From NCBI GenBank assembly GCA_015499985.1, contig JAAAUF010000476.1, forward strand, positions 4,020 to 31,694: a DNA stretch of 27,675 nt, in the 5' to 3' direction. This DNA is from Haplosporangium gracile (lineage: Eukaryota > Mortierellomycota > Mortierellomycetes > Mortierellales > Mortierellaceae). A model generated the notes under the pieces. That model saw only the letters and a program-made list of their open reading frames with translations, searched no databases and had not been told where the DNA came from. Made by a program: the position numbers and the translations under genes. This document shows, in pieces, positions 1 through 13,759 of the stretch; position 1 is the stretch's first letter, and every line of letters starts with the position of its first letter.

Positions 1-97
1 TTATAAAGATATATTGTATTCTATCTTTGCGTGCATGCAATTGAATAGCGCAATGAGGGTTTTGGATGGTGGGATGGATGGGATGGACACATGCTGC

Positions 98-144
98 CTT
101 GTCTTGGCTTGTCTTGTCTTGTCTTGTCTTGTCTTGTCTTGTCT
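98..144. repeat. CTTGT pentanucleotide microsatellite
   Basis: About nine tandem CTTGT units, one interrupted by an extra GG, seen directly in the sequence. No gene overlaps it. Confidence 0.9.
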
Positions 145-643
145 CTGTCTGTGTTGATGTTCCCTTAGTTCTCGCGATAGTGTTTTTTTCAATTCAATTC
201 TTTTCTTTGTCTGTCCCTCGTTATTTTATCGATCGAAAATCCAATTCTTGCGTGCAGTTGTCTGTTCTCGTTACTACCCTCATTGCCCTCTTCTGTCCTG
301 TCTGTTTCCCTTGTGTGTGTGTTGTGCAATCCACTTATCCCTCCCCCTTCATGCGGCTCTCGCTGTTCAAAAATATGAGGGCGTGTTTCCTTTTTCTTGT
401 TTTTTCTTCCCGTCGACCCAAAATGCCTACGCGCGCTCGATGACACCGTCACCTTCTTTGGGCACCTCTACTGTCTCAACTAGTGAGCATGTGGATGTGT
501 GTTTATCTATGTCAGAGATGTCTTTTCTTGTTGTTTGTTGTTGTGCTCACGATTGCTTTCTATAGAGGGCGTACCTATTTTTTCTATTTGTTGTCCAGTG
601 GTCCCCTCATATAAATGCGTCTCAATGCTCGATGATCACCCCC

Positions 644-703
644 TCTCTTCTTCTTCTTCTTCAACTATCTGTCCCTCTTCTTCTTCTTCAACTATCTGTC
701 CCT
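644..703. repeat. 27-bp tandem duplication
   Basis: A CTTCTTCTT run followed by TCAACTATCTGTCCC occurs twice with a period of 27 bases (the second element starts at 661 and again at 688). It looks like a recent slippage duplication in non-coding DNA. Confidence 0.85.
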
Positions 704-1378
704 CAATTTCACCTGACTTTTTTTCTTTTCTTAATTCTTCTGTTTCCTTCACTACCCTCGGTCGAACCCACAGACATATTTAACACTTCCCTCTTTCCCT
801 CGGATTCATCCAATTCATCCATTTCTCTCCACCCAATCCCAAAAATCTTTCCTCTTGAATTTCAAGGCAAAGGAATCAGACAATAACAATAAGTAAGACG
901 CCTTTCTTCTCCAATATACACCCTCTTCTTCCTTCTCTTCTTTCTTTTGTTTCCTATCCGCGTCCACCTTCCCATCTTCAACCACTCTGAAGGCACAAAA
1001 ACAGACACAGACGGACAGTAATCATCACCACTTTCCATCATCACTGGTTTATACCCATCCCATTCAAACAATTGACACGTTATTATTCAACGAAAAAGCA
1101 AGCAATAGCGAAAACTTAAGGATGCTATAGAAGACAGAATTTAAGAGAACTGGCGAGTGGGACCCTGTCACCATTGGTCGCCCTTTGTCACCGCTTGTTT
1201 CTTTTCAGATCTCACCCTATCCCAACTCTTTATCCTTTCCCTTCTTCCCCTTTCTTCCCTCTTGAGCCACCACCACTTCTACTTCATTTTTCTGCTATCC
1301 TAACCAAGTTCGTGGGCGCGTGGCATGAGTGAATCCCACATCCCACCAAGGGAGGTTTCGACAGGCACATTGATCTTC

Positions 1379-1386
1379 CTATAAAG
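1379..1386 (+). promoter_or_regulatory. Possible TATA box
   Basis: CTATAAAG lies between a mixed-composition block and a T- and CT-rich tract starting about 25 bases later, the usual order in fungal core promoters. If used, it would give the gene at 2194 a leader of about 780 nt, possibly with an untranslated intron. This is an inference from a short motif only. Confidence 0.25.
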
Positions 1387-2193
1387 AGACCCCACCTCGA
1401 CAGTTTTTTTTTGCTCCTCTTCCTTTCTTCACTCTACTCTACATACTTCACCTATGCCCTTTAATCACCTAATTGTTTAATCCCTGAGACCTGTAAAGTC
1501 CTTCTATCAGCCAATCAGTCAACATGTTATATTTTTCCGCTCCTTGACCAGTTACTTGCATCAGCATCCATTACGGCAACCGCTAGTTGTTGTCTGTCCC
1601 CTTCACAAGATCGATGTAGCTTCTAGACTTCTGCTCCTCTCTCTCTCCCCCCTCTCTTCTCTTCCTCTTACTACCGTCGTCATCATCGCTCTGTTCTCTT
1701 CCTCTCTCTCTATCCCTTTCTCTCTATCTATCCCTTCCTCTCATTGTTCCTGTCTATCCTCATCTCCCTCCTTTCCCCTTGTTCTTTCCTTTGATTCCTC
1801 CTGACTCCTGCACCGGACCCGTTATTGTTTACCCCCTACGCCCCTCTAACAATAAGAAAGAAAAGGGGTGGAGTAGAAATGGTGTGCTACTTGCTTCCAC
1901 GGGGAAAAAGAAGACATCGGATTTGACAACAACAATAACGACTTCATCATCACTGTACATGAGCATTGATCCTGGCTTTTTTCCTTTTTTCCTTTTTTCC
2001 TTTTCGTGTAAATAGAACAACTTATCCACGACCACGTCCCCTCTCTCTTTCGATCGTAACACAACTTGATCCCCTTCGCCCTCCACAACAATAACATAGC
2101 CAACCAAACAACGACAATCTCGCCTTCTCGCTCCCTTCTTTTCGACAACAAAAGCAACCTACACACAAAATACACAACTATACATAAGGGTAA

Positions 2194-5144
2194 ATGGCAG
2201 ATATCCAGACCCAGGTCGTTGAGGAGACTCAAGAATTCATCGTCGTCTCTGAAGACGCCACCGCCACCAATTCCACCATCATCGCCAACGCCGACAATAA
2301 CGAGCCTGCCCTAGCGCCAGAAGTAACAGAGCCTGCACAGATTGCGCCTGCGCCTGCTCCCGCTGTCGTCATTACAGAGGTCAAGCAGCAGAGCCGACTG
2401 TCCCTAGTCTTCAAGAAAATCTCTGGAGGGTGTGGTAAGTTGATCAACCAAGGCAAACCTTTTTTTCGTTTTCCATTTAGTCATCGGGTGCATCGATATC
2501 GCGCTTTTTGAAACGCAGGAAGGGGACGTGTGTTTGCTTGTGTGCTTATGTGCATGCGGAGTTGATTTGGGTATGGCATTGGAGGTACAACGAACACAGG
2601 GGAACACAAAAAAAGTGCCCGCCAACAAGGGAGGAAGGAGGGTAGACAACCATGCAAAACGAAAAGAAGGGACCCTTGTGTTTGTCATTGGTACTCGGCA
2701 GACTTAAAAGGATAAAGAGAAATGATGTTTTTTTCACCCCTACGCAGCCATCCATCCTGTTCTCTATCCCTGTCACTATCCCTTTTTATCCTATCATACC
2801 CATCGAGCGTGTATCGTTCTTCGTCCTTGACACCTCGAAGCCAAGTGTATTTTTTATTGTTTGATCTTGTGCCCCTGTCGATTTTATCCTGTTGCTATTC
2901 TCCCTCTCCTCCCTTCACTCATCGGCGTACAAGGACACCACACTTGTGAAATGAGGCTGTCCATCACGCAACAAAGATGGATCCCCTAGTCTCCTTGCTT
3001 GTCCTAGCTCTCCCCCTTTCCTCCTGTATCCCTTGCTCCCCTCTTCCCTCTCTGTCGTATGGGCAGCTTCCTGTCCCCTTTTATGGACCCAAGTAGCTTG
3101 CCTTGGTATTCCATTTGGGCCTTACGCCTTTTTCGCTTCCATTTGACGCTTATTTTATTCTTAGAGCACAGGACAATAAGGCTCTCCACATTCACACTTC
3201 TATCACCACCCCTCACTCACCACCCCCTGTTTTTCTCTTTAAATTGTTCAACTTTGCCTTCTTTGGGATGGTTTGGGCGTTTTGCTTGTTTGTCTTTGAT
3301 GGTGATGTCTGTGTTCAGGGGTAATGAATGAAGAGCTCGTTTGTTGTTTGTTTTGAATGGTTCTTGGCGTTTTCCCTTCTTCTGATGGCACTTTGCTGTT
3401 GTTGTTCTGCTTCCTTCCACTGTTCTTTTGTTCTTTTCTCTCGTTCCGACGAACTGCGTTCAATTTTAGCCTTGCCTCCTTTTTCTTTCTTCTCTTCCTT
3501 TCCTTTCTCAGTACACACACCTCTCTTGCTCTCGCTCTCTCCCGTCCCTTGATCACCCCTGTCTCTTTACTGCGCTCTCACCCTTTCACCGTTCATTCTT
3601 CAGCCTCTTTTGCCTTTTTTTTTCAAGGACGCATAGAAAAACACGTGCGTTGGATAAGATTAACGTGATCAACTAACTTACTATTCTTAACCGCGTATAT
3701 CCCGCGTGGAAAAACTATAATAGGTCTTTGCTTCAGTCCGCTCAAGAGCAGCCCTACAGATTACCACAACCTTGTCGAGACACCCACAGATGAAGACGAA
3801 CCTCACTACTTTCCTGGCTCTCATGACAATAATGGCAACGCTTCGGTTCCAGTCGTGATCACAGATGATTACAAGGGCGAGCATCGGGCAGAGGGCGAGG
3901 TTGTTGTTGCAGGCAGTTCAACGGAGAGCCATGGCTATCTTCATCGGGAGGAAGTGCATGAGATCAAGAGCCGTGACCTGGCCATCGTTGAGGAGTTTAC
4001 GACGGTGATGGAGGAACACAACGTTGTCATACAGGAGGAGCAGCATCAGCAGGAGATGGAGGAGGTGCAGTTCTCGACCCAGATTATCGATGCACCTGCG
4101 ACGTTTGTGGAGGAGATTGTTGAAAATGTTGTTGACGATTCAACCCTCCCTGCCGCTGTTGTTGAAGCAACCCCAACATCAGCACCAGCACCGGAGGCGG
4201 TCTCCCTTCCAGTCACACCGGCACCCACCCGCTCAAAAACCTTCTCCAAGCTCACCAGGCGGTCGCCCTCGGCCTCAGTCACCACCTCGTCATTGAATTC
4301 GTCGTCGTCTCCATCGTCCCCTCCTTCCACATCGCCTCTTCGGGAACGTTTGGGTCGGTTTGCAAAGATTATTCGTCCCAGCGAGACCAGCTCTTCGATT
4401 CACTCCAAAGTCGAGTCGCTCAAGGTTTCAACTGCACGGTCTACCTCTACCATTGAGGATGTCGTCGTCGCCACTGTCATCACCGCCGAGCCCGAGCAGA
4501 TCATAAAGAAGAAGCCTACCGTCCCTCTGACGCCCGTCTCTCCAGTCCTCAAGGAACTCTCAGTTCCCTCTCTCCGATCCAATGCCACCTCACCACTGCC
4601 CCCACTGCCCCAGCAACACAACAACCGCCCTAACTCCTTGGCTGTCGATACCCTCGTTGCAAACAATACAACCACCACCACTACCACGACTACCTCTTCC
4701 ACCCACACCAGCACCACATCCACCCCAGTAGCCATCCCATCATCCTGGTCCAACTCCCCTACAACCCTCCATCAGCACGACATTAGCATCGCCTCCGGCC
4801 AGTCCATCTCCCGCACCGGTCGCGCGTCGACCATGGACAGCGCCACCGAGGTCGGATCCCTGAGCTCCAACTCCAACTCCAACTCTAACGAGCAGCTTTC
4901 TACCATTGCCACTTCGGCTCCCACGGGCAAGGACGGATTGAAGGCGAACCGGAGGAAAAGTGTGATGAAGAAGTTGGGCAAGATTATCAACACCATGAAC
5001 ACCAACAGTCGGAAGAACAGTATGGATAAGGATAGAGATAGTACGACGACGACGACGACGACAAAGAATGAGAAGCGATTGAGTCGACAGGGTAGTTTGG
5101 CGTTGACTAGCCCTTTGGAGTCAGAGGAGAACTTTGGCTTCTAA
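2194..5144 (+). CDS. Disordered Ser/Thr/Pro-rich protein of unknown function, two exons
   Basis: I do not recognise a family. Exons 2194-2435 and 3737-5144 join in frame (phase 2 donor GTAAGT, acceptor TTCAG) to give 549 residues; no other nearby AG keeps the frame. The start follows an AC-rich leader typical of this window. The protein is Ala/Pro/Glu-rich at first, Glu-rich around residues 125-215, then Ser/Thr/Pro-rich with a poly-Thr run, with no signal peptide or membrane segment. Three short basic helix-like segments stand out: RLSLVFKKI (about 68-76), LRERLGRFAKII (about 282-293) and SVMKKLGKIIN (about 489-499). The tail carries RRKS, SRKNS and LSRQGS, which resemble basophilic kinase sites. 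The segments could bind membranes or a partner, but that is a guess. The exon join is inferred from frame and splice consensus. Confidence 0.7.
2436..3736 (+). other. Long intron (1301 bp) in the unknown-function gene
   Basis: It begins GTAAGT and ends in a pyrimidine tract with TTCAG, and removing it restores a single frame. The interior is strongly pyrimidine-rich (about 3200-3620) with stops in all frames. It is the longest intron in the window; an untranslated or alternative internal exon cannot be excluded. Confidence 0.65.
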
Positions 5145-6359
5145 ATGAGCGAGGAGATATAATACCATAGCGAGATAATCCCTGTAGGAGTAGATCACGA
5201 CCCCCAAAACAAAAACCACCCATACCAAAAACATACCATAGGATAAGACTTTTACCCAAAAAGTTATTAAAAAAATACGATATGTACAGCATTCACGTAA
5301 AAAGAATTTGTGAAAAAAGAAAGCGCGAAAAATGGCTTCTGCGTAGAAGGGGTCCCAGAAAGTCTCACGAGCTATCCTTTTAAGGTTGTCTTTTTATCCA
5401 CAGTTCTTCTCGCCCCCATTTACATCAAATTCTTTTTGCAACGTTGCTGTACTGTCAGATCTTTGTGCGCTGGTGTCTGTCTGTCTGCCTGCATGCATTG
5501 CATGGGCTAACAGCCATTACATCCGCTGCTCTTTCTCTTGTTATTTCCGATTGGCAGTCCCATAGCCCGCAAGGGGTAGTTACATGCATTGAGTGATACG
5601 AGCCTGTGAACCTACCAAGATGCTCTAAGAAAGATCAAAATCTCGACTACATCTATTAGATACACCCACAGACACACATCCTTCTCTCTCTCCCTTTGTA
5701 GGTCTCGACTGCGAACAGAAGAGTGTATCGGCTTTCTGTGTTTGTCTCTTTTTGGCTTTTAGGTAGACAGAGAACAAAGGTCGTTATCAGTGTGAGACAG
5801 CAATGGTTGGGATGGGGGATTGAGAAGCCACAACCCACAGCCTAGATGTTTCCGAGAGCCCGGGTAACACGAACCGCGCGAATGAAAGCTGTTTTCGATC
5901 CGAAAGGGCAAAGAGGACGACGAGCGGAGACCCATGGATCACTGCGTGTTAGTAGGCTCAACTTGGATGGAGGGACAAAAGGCCCTTTTAGGGAAGAATA
6001 TCTACTGGTTAAAACAAATGGGCGAGACAACGGAATCAGGCTAGATTTAGGTTGGGACAATGGGTGCAAGGACTCAAGGAGTACACGAGTTGGACTGTGG
6101 GATGTGAAGGACATGCGATCGAGGAAGAAAAAGGTTAAGACCGATGTGCTCATGTGCAACATTCAAAAGGGGACCATTTTGCATCCTCTTGTCTCTTCTC
6201 TCTTTTCTTTTCATCTTTTTCCTGCAACCCTCTATCTATCCACATAATCATCCACACACTCATTTAACGGTCGATCTTTGTACAATTCCCTTTCGACTCA
6301 CATACACTATATCACCAGCACCCCATCAACCACCTCTTCACTTACAAACAACAACAAAG
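5145..6359. other. Intergenic region between unknown gene and hexokinase
   Basis: No supported gene. The first 150 bases are AT-rich and probably hold the 3' untranslated region of the upstream gene. A block at about 5840-6130 is of mixed composition with open frames on both strands, but neither translation shows family features. From 6170 a pyrimidine-rich stretch passes into an AC-rich leader directly before the hexokinase start, consistent with its promoter and 5' untranslated region. Confidence 0.55.
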
Positions 6360-9358
<2,999 letters not shown>

Positions 9359-11391
9359 TCGCCTCTTCCACCAGTACCCCTGCCTCGTAAAATAGCAAAA
9401 TAGCTCAACTCTTTCTTTGACCGAGCCTTTGTGTTGCGACATGTTTAGTTCCTTATTTGCCCATCCTACGCTTGTTCACCTCCTATTTTACTTGTAATTG
9501 AATTGTAAATAGAAAAACAAATATTTTTATCTTCTGCAAGGGACGATTGAAAAAAAAAAAAAAAAAAAGAGGGGGCGAGCGGACGGGAAGAATGGGAAGT
9601 GGAGGTCATTTTCTATGTTTGGGGATTGTGAGGTGGTTTTGCTGTGAGCAAAGCGGGTATTTAGTGGGACAAATAAAAAAGAGCTTGTCATGTTACACAG
9701 ACGGACGGCCCCTGTCCATTTTTTTTTCTAATGACGGAGATCGGGAGAAAAACCATCGTCTGCAAGGTATGTGTTATTTTTTTTCCAGATGAGAGAATAA
9801 GGAGAGGGGCCGTGAACCCATGCAGCATCGGAGTGTTGCTGTTGAATGCCTGTGTCCCCCGTTCCATTTTTTCTTCCCAGGTGTCTGTTGTTGTGCAATT
9901 TACTTTCAAACAAACCAATGTACCTGTCGACGTAAATGCAATCAATCTATCTTGGATGGAGATGTGCGTCTGCAACCAGTGACCACTGCCACTTTTCAGC
10001 CTCTTACAACCTTACTCTAAATACCGTCCGCTTGATCAACCCCTTGATTGATGGACGAAGGGGAAGCAAATCATGAATGAGGCCAAGGAATACGATGCTC
10101 AGAAGAATGGCCTTTGTGCCGCTTTTCATTCTTTTTTTCATATTTGTTCCGAGTTAAGGGATGGGCGTGTGAGATGTGCCTCACTCTCTCGTCATGAGAC
10201 AGAGATCTCAAATAAACCGTTCACGAAATGAATGAATGAAAGACCTACGTGAAAAGCAAGAGGCAAAAAAAAAAAAAAGAGAGCGAGAGCTGAACGCGGC
10301 TCTCGTTCGGGTGCACTTGCGAGATGAAAACGAGTTGACTATCATTCTTCTGTCCTTCCCGGATTGGTGCACCCTCTTTTTTTTTTTTTTTTTTTTTTTN
10401 NNNNNNNNNTGCTCAATTGCTCTTTGGCAATAATAATTAGATAACCGATGAACAGGTCTGGGAGCACAGTATGTCAACCAACGCTATTTCGGTGGATACT
10501 TCCGCACTGTGGTTGCTTTGCCGTCTCCTTGAGAGTGTTTTGTTTCGCTCTAGGTCATTGCTTCTGTTTCGTTTAGTGTTTGGGGTTTTGCGATCGATTG
10601 TATGAAGTTGGTGGCTAATTGGGTTTATTAAGTGTATTTTGCAGGAGGGCACAAGCAAGGAGAGCAGGAATGAAGAAAGGAAAGAAAGGAAGTTGACAAA
10701 GGGAAGATGTCAGCCATTGATGGGGCTAAAGCCACTCTTCGTCCAAGTATTACACAATGCACATATGAAAACTGGAAGCACAAAGAGGCGAATGGGTACG
10801 GAGGTGCCACACAAGCACATTCATCCAAGTAAAACAAAAGTAGAAAAAAAAGCACATGCATGTTCTCAGTCAACCTTACTCTTTCTCGCTGTTTGTCCAT
10901 CTCGCATCTCCTTCTTTTCCCCCTTCTCCTTGTCTTCTCCTAATCTCGCTCCTCTTCCTCCTTTTATCGCGCACGCGAATCTTTACAATTCCTCAACTCC
11001 TCTCATCTCCTCTCGCACACATCACTCACACAGACATCCACACACTTCTCCCACACTTTTCGACAAAAGAACACATACCTATACCCAAATCGACACTTTG
11101 AGGCGATAAACACAAACCTTCTTCCTTCCTTCCCTTTCCTTGAACACTAGTGCGCATCTGTATTTTTTCTCCTTTCATCGTTTATCTTTTTCGCCGTGAC
11201 CAGGAATATCCCCTTTTCTCCATCACACACTTTCCTTTTCCTCCTCGGACAGCACAACGCATACAACTTTCAATTTTTTTTTATTTCCTCGGACAACCTC
11301 AAATCAGCAGATCAATACTCTCCTTTTCGTCCTGTATTTCTCCTCGCCCACTTGTCGACGATTATCAAATCCATTCCGTTCGCCAACAACC
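9359..11391. other. Intergenic region with assembly gap
   Basis: No supported gene. The first 200 bases are the probable 3' untranslated region of hexokinase, followed by an A19 run (9550-9568). Open frames on both strands are short and of random composition. From about 10870 the plus strand becomes CT- then AC-rich, as before the other starts in the window, and leads into the ATG at 11392. Confidence 0.55.
10400..10409. other. Assembly gap (10 Ns) after a T23 run
   Basis: Ten Ns follow directly on a T homopolymer at 10377-10399. Ten is probably a placeholder length, so coordinates to the right may differ in the real genome. Confidence 0.95.
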
Positions 11392-11666
11392 ATGGTCGAA
11401 ATCCTGCGAGCACACCAATTCCAGCGATATCAACAGACCTTCAAGATGCATATACAAGGACAAGGAATTGCACAAGGACAAGGACAAGGTAAAATAAATC
11501 TTCAACACTTTTATCTTAACTGCCACATACCCCCCCCCCCCCGCCTCCACTTTCCCACAGTCTGTTTTTACAGTTTTTCGCTTTATCAATTCCCGACTTG
11601 GAGTTCATCTCTACATGGCATCTCATTCGTCGCTGATATTCAGGAACGTACAAACAGAAGTGCTAA
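11392..11666 (+). CDS. Tentative small two-exon gene (39 residues)
   Basis: The ATG sits in a good context (AACAACCATGG) after a CT- and AC-rich leader like those of the firm genes. The first exon (11392-11488) encodes a short Gln/Gly-rich peptide starting MVEILRAHQFQRYQQTF, then GQG repeats up to a phase 1 GTAAAA donor. Splicing to an acceptor at 11643 (ATTCAG) adds GTYKQKC and a stop; an alternative acceptor after TTTTACAG gives a different short tail. Unspliced, the frame stays open to 11958 but becomes low-complexity. I recognise no family. It could also be the 5' end of a longer gene, or the start of a non-coding transcript. Confidence 0.3.
11530..11542. repeat. C13 homopolymer
   Basis: A run of 13 C inside the proposed intron of the small gene, visible directly. 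Confidence 0.9.
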
Positions 11667-13140
11667 AAAAAAAAACGATAGTCCTGGCTTTGACGGAGGA
11701 AAGATGTTGCCTACTTTCACTTCGACTTTCGTTCTGCCTCTTTGCGTGGTTTTCCTTGCAGACAATAACTCGTTTTGGGCTCTTATGGGAAGAGGAGTAA
11801 GGACAGTTGTTTGTTTAGGTTATTCGACCGAAATTACGGTGGAGAAAATGCAATTACTGGTATTATACGACTTTTTTTTCCCCTCTCTCCCAGTCCTTGT
11901 CCAGCCTTTGGGTACTTTATCAATTGATAACGGGGGGGAGTTAACGAACGGAAAGTAAGGGCGGTTAGGGATATGGTTAATTGTTACCAACTCTGGAAAC
12001 CAATTGGACCGTTGAAGGAGGAGAATAGGGAGCAAGGATGATTTAACAGGCGGAAAAAGAATAGAGAGATTTTGTACGATTGTTTATCCCTGCCATCTTC
12101 TACCTCCTTTCTCCTTACAAGGGGAACCAGGAGATGGGAGCTAAGTATGAGATGTTGAGCGAAGGAAAGGGAGAGAAACAAGTAACAATGAGTAAAGAAA
12201 AAAAAAAAGCTGTGGAGTCCTTTTCCTTTACATGTTTGGACTCATAAAGGCGAGACAATCGGCTACAGATGACATGCACAATCAAGGGGAGACATGAAAT
12301 ACAGGGGGCTGGTATTATGGGCAGGGGTTAAACTCGAAAGGAAGGACAAGAGAGGGCGAGATGTTGATTATTATTATCATCTGGCATATGGTAGGGTATA
12401 GTAGACTGGTTTTTGGTTAATTGGCCTTTATGCATGAAGGAAAGTGTTTTGTTTGGTTTTTGGTATTTTTTAGAGGGCGACCATGAGGTGTTTTGGCATG
12501 GAAAATCAAGCATTCACAAAATAACTTTCATGATACATTGGTAGTAAGTGAGTGGGAAAAGGACCGAGGAAGAGGAGTCAGAGGGCGAGAAGGAAAGAGG
12601 AGAGAGATAAGGACCAAGTGAGAGAGAGAAAGAGAGAGAGAGAAGGACGAGAAAAGAAAGGAAGAGAAGAGAGAGACGAATAGAAGGATGGGTAGGCCGG
12701 GTGAGGCTGATGGGCGATGGCGGATGAGGCCAAGGCGCAAAGCGCCAAACGCAAAAAAATATTTGAGGGACAAACGGTGCGACGAAGAGAACAGATGACA
12801 GACACTTGTATATCAGTATCGAGGCTAAAAGAGAAGAAAAGAAAGAGGGAGAAAACCAATTAGGTGACGACGTGCACCAGGAGGTCCTTAGAGGGATGGG
12901 GGATTAGGAGGATATGTGTGCATATGACCTAAGGGGGTATGAGGAAGGATGTATCCATGTCGGTTCTTCTTTGTCGTCCGAGAGTGATACCAAGCGGTAC
13001 TAGAGAGTGGTTGAATTGAATACCTCTACTGATGGCCAATGAATGACGAGGAGTGGCATGCCTTTCCCACTTGTTGTGTCTGAGGATCATCAATTCGCCT
13101 TTTTTTCTTATGTCTCTCGCTGACACAGTCTCTGATGTCT

Positions 13141-13170
13141 TTGTTCTTGTTCTTGTTCTTGTTCTTGTTT
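13141..13170. repeat. TTGTTC hexanucleotide repeat
   Basis: About five tandem copies of TTGTTC, upstream of the homeobox gene. Confidence 0.85.
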
Positions 13171-13229
13171 TCTTGTTGTTTGTTTGTTTTGCTACCTGCA
13201 CATGGCCCCCACCCACCCAATCCCCATCC

Positions 13230-13375
13230 AATCCCCCCCCCCCCTTTTTTTTTCTTTATCTCTTCCCTTCTTCCCTTCTCTTCTCTTCTTCTCTCTTCTT
13301 CTTTCCCTTCTCTTCCCTTCTCTTCTCTTCTTCTTTACTCCTTCCCCTTCGCCCTCTTCTTACTCGCTTATATTA
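13230..13375. repeat. Polypyrimidine tract with C12-T9 block
   Basis: A C12 run (13233-13244) is followed by T9 and then about 120 bases almost free of purines, built of TTCCC and TTCTC units. A block of about 23 bases recurs with a spacing of about 40. Such homopyrimidine mirror-like sequence can form triplex DNA in vitro; any role here is inference. Confidence 0.8.
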
Positions 13376-13398
13376 TCGCAAATTGCTCTTCCTCTTCC

Positions 13399-13488
13399 CA
13401 CTCACTCACTCACTCACTTACTCACTCACTCACTCACTCACTTACTCACTCACTCACTCACTCTCTCACTCACTCACTCACTCTCTCA
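13399..13488. repeat. CACT tetranucleotide array with higher-order pattern
   Basis: About 22 tandem CACT units are interrupted at regular intervals by TACT (twice) and then CTCT (twice), so larger blocks of four to six units repeat. It lies about 270-360 bases before the homeobox ATG, perhaps in the leader. Confidence 0.9.
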
Positions 13489-13759
13489 TAATACCCGATA
13501 TCCCAAAAAATAATTCCTCACTCTCTTCTTCCTTCCTCCACTCATCACCTTCACTTCGTTCATCACCAACCTACTTTTTTCTTTACTTTTTTTTGCTCTC
13601 CTTTACTCTTTAACTCTTTTACTCTCTTTTACCCTTATTTATTCTCCTTTGTTCATTCCCCCTCTTCTTCTGCTCCTCACCATCATCAACCCACCTGTCC
13701 AACCCCCTTACCTATTCTTTTTTTTGCTTTTTTGCTCTATTGCCTCATCAACCAAAAAA

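Larger units (their letters stand above)
1..2193. other. Intergenic region, C/T-rich, no supported gene
   Basis: I see no convincing coding region here on either strand; open frames are short, overlap one another and translate to low-complexity Ser/Leu/Phe or Lys/Arg strings that follow from the pyrimidine-rich composition. The stretch holds a CTTGT repeat, a 27-bp tandem duplication, two TATA-like sites (610-616 and 1380-1386) and long CT-rich tracts at about 1630-1800. The right end, with an AC-rich leader just before 2194, is the probable 5' untranslated region of the next gene. Confidence 0.6.
11667..13759. other. Intergenic region with opposed purine- and pyrimidine-rich blocks
   Basis: No supported gene. 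At about 12540-12670 the plus strand is purine-rich (GA), whereas 13230-13640 is pyrimidine-rich and leads to the homeobox start. Because CT-rich tracts precede starts on the coding strand elsewhere here, the GA block could be the leader of a minus-strand transcript, but I find no credible minus-strand protein below it. The right part carries several simple repeats listed separately. Confidence 0.5.

Noticed and set aside
5842..6247. Overlapping open frames on both strands upstream of hexokinase
   Set aside because: Neither shows a domain or biased composition, and the plus frame runs into the hexokinase leader.
9541..9570. Poly-A tail of a retrotransposed sequence after hexokinase
   Set aside because: No target-site duplication or upstream element was seen; homopolymers are common across this window.
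13053..13613. Long open frames with repeated SLTHSLTHS or FLFLFL strings
   Set aside because: They are translations of the CACT, TTGTTC and CT repeats in non-coding leader; no start context or family feature.
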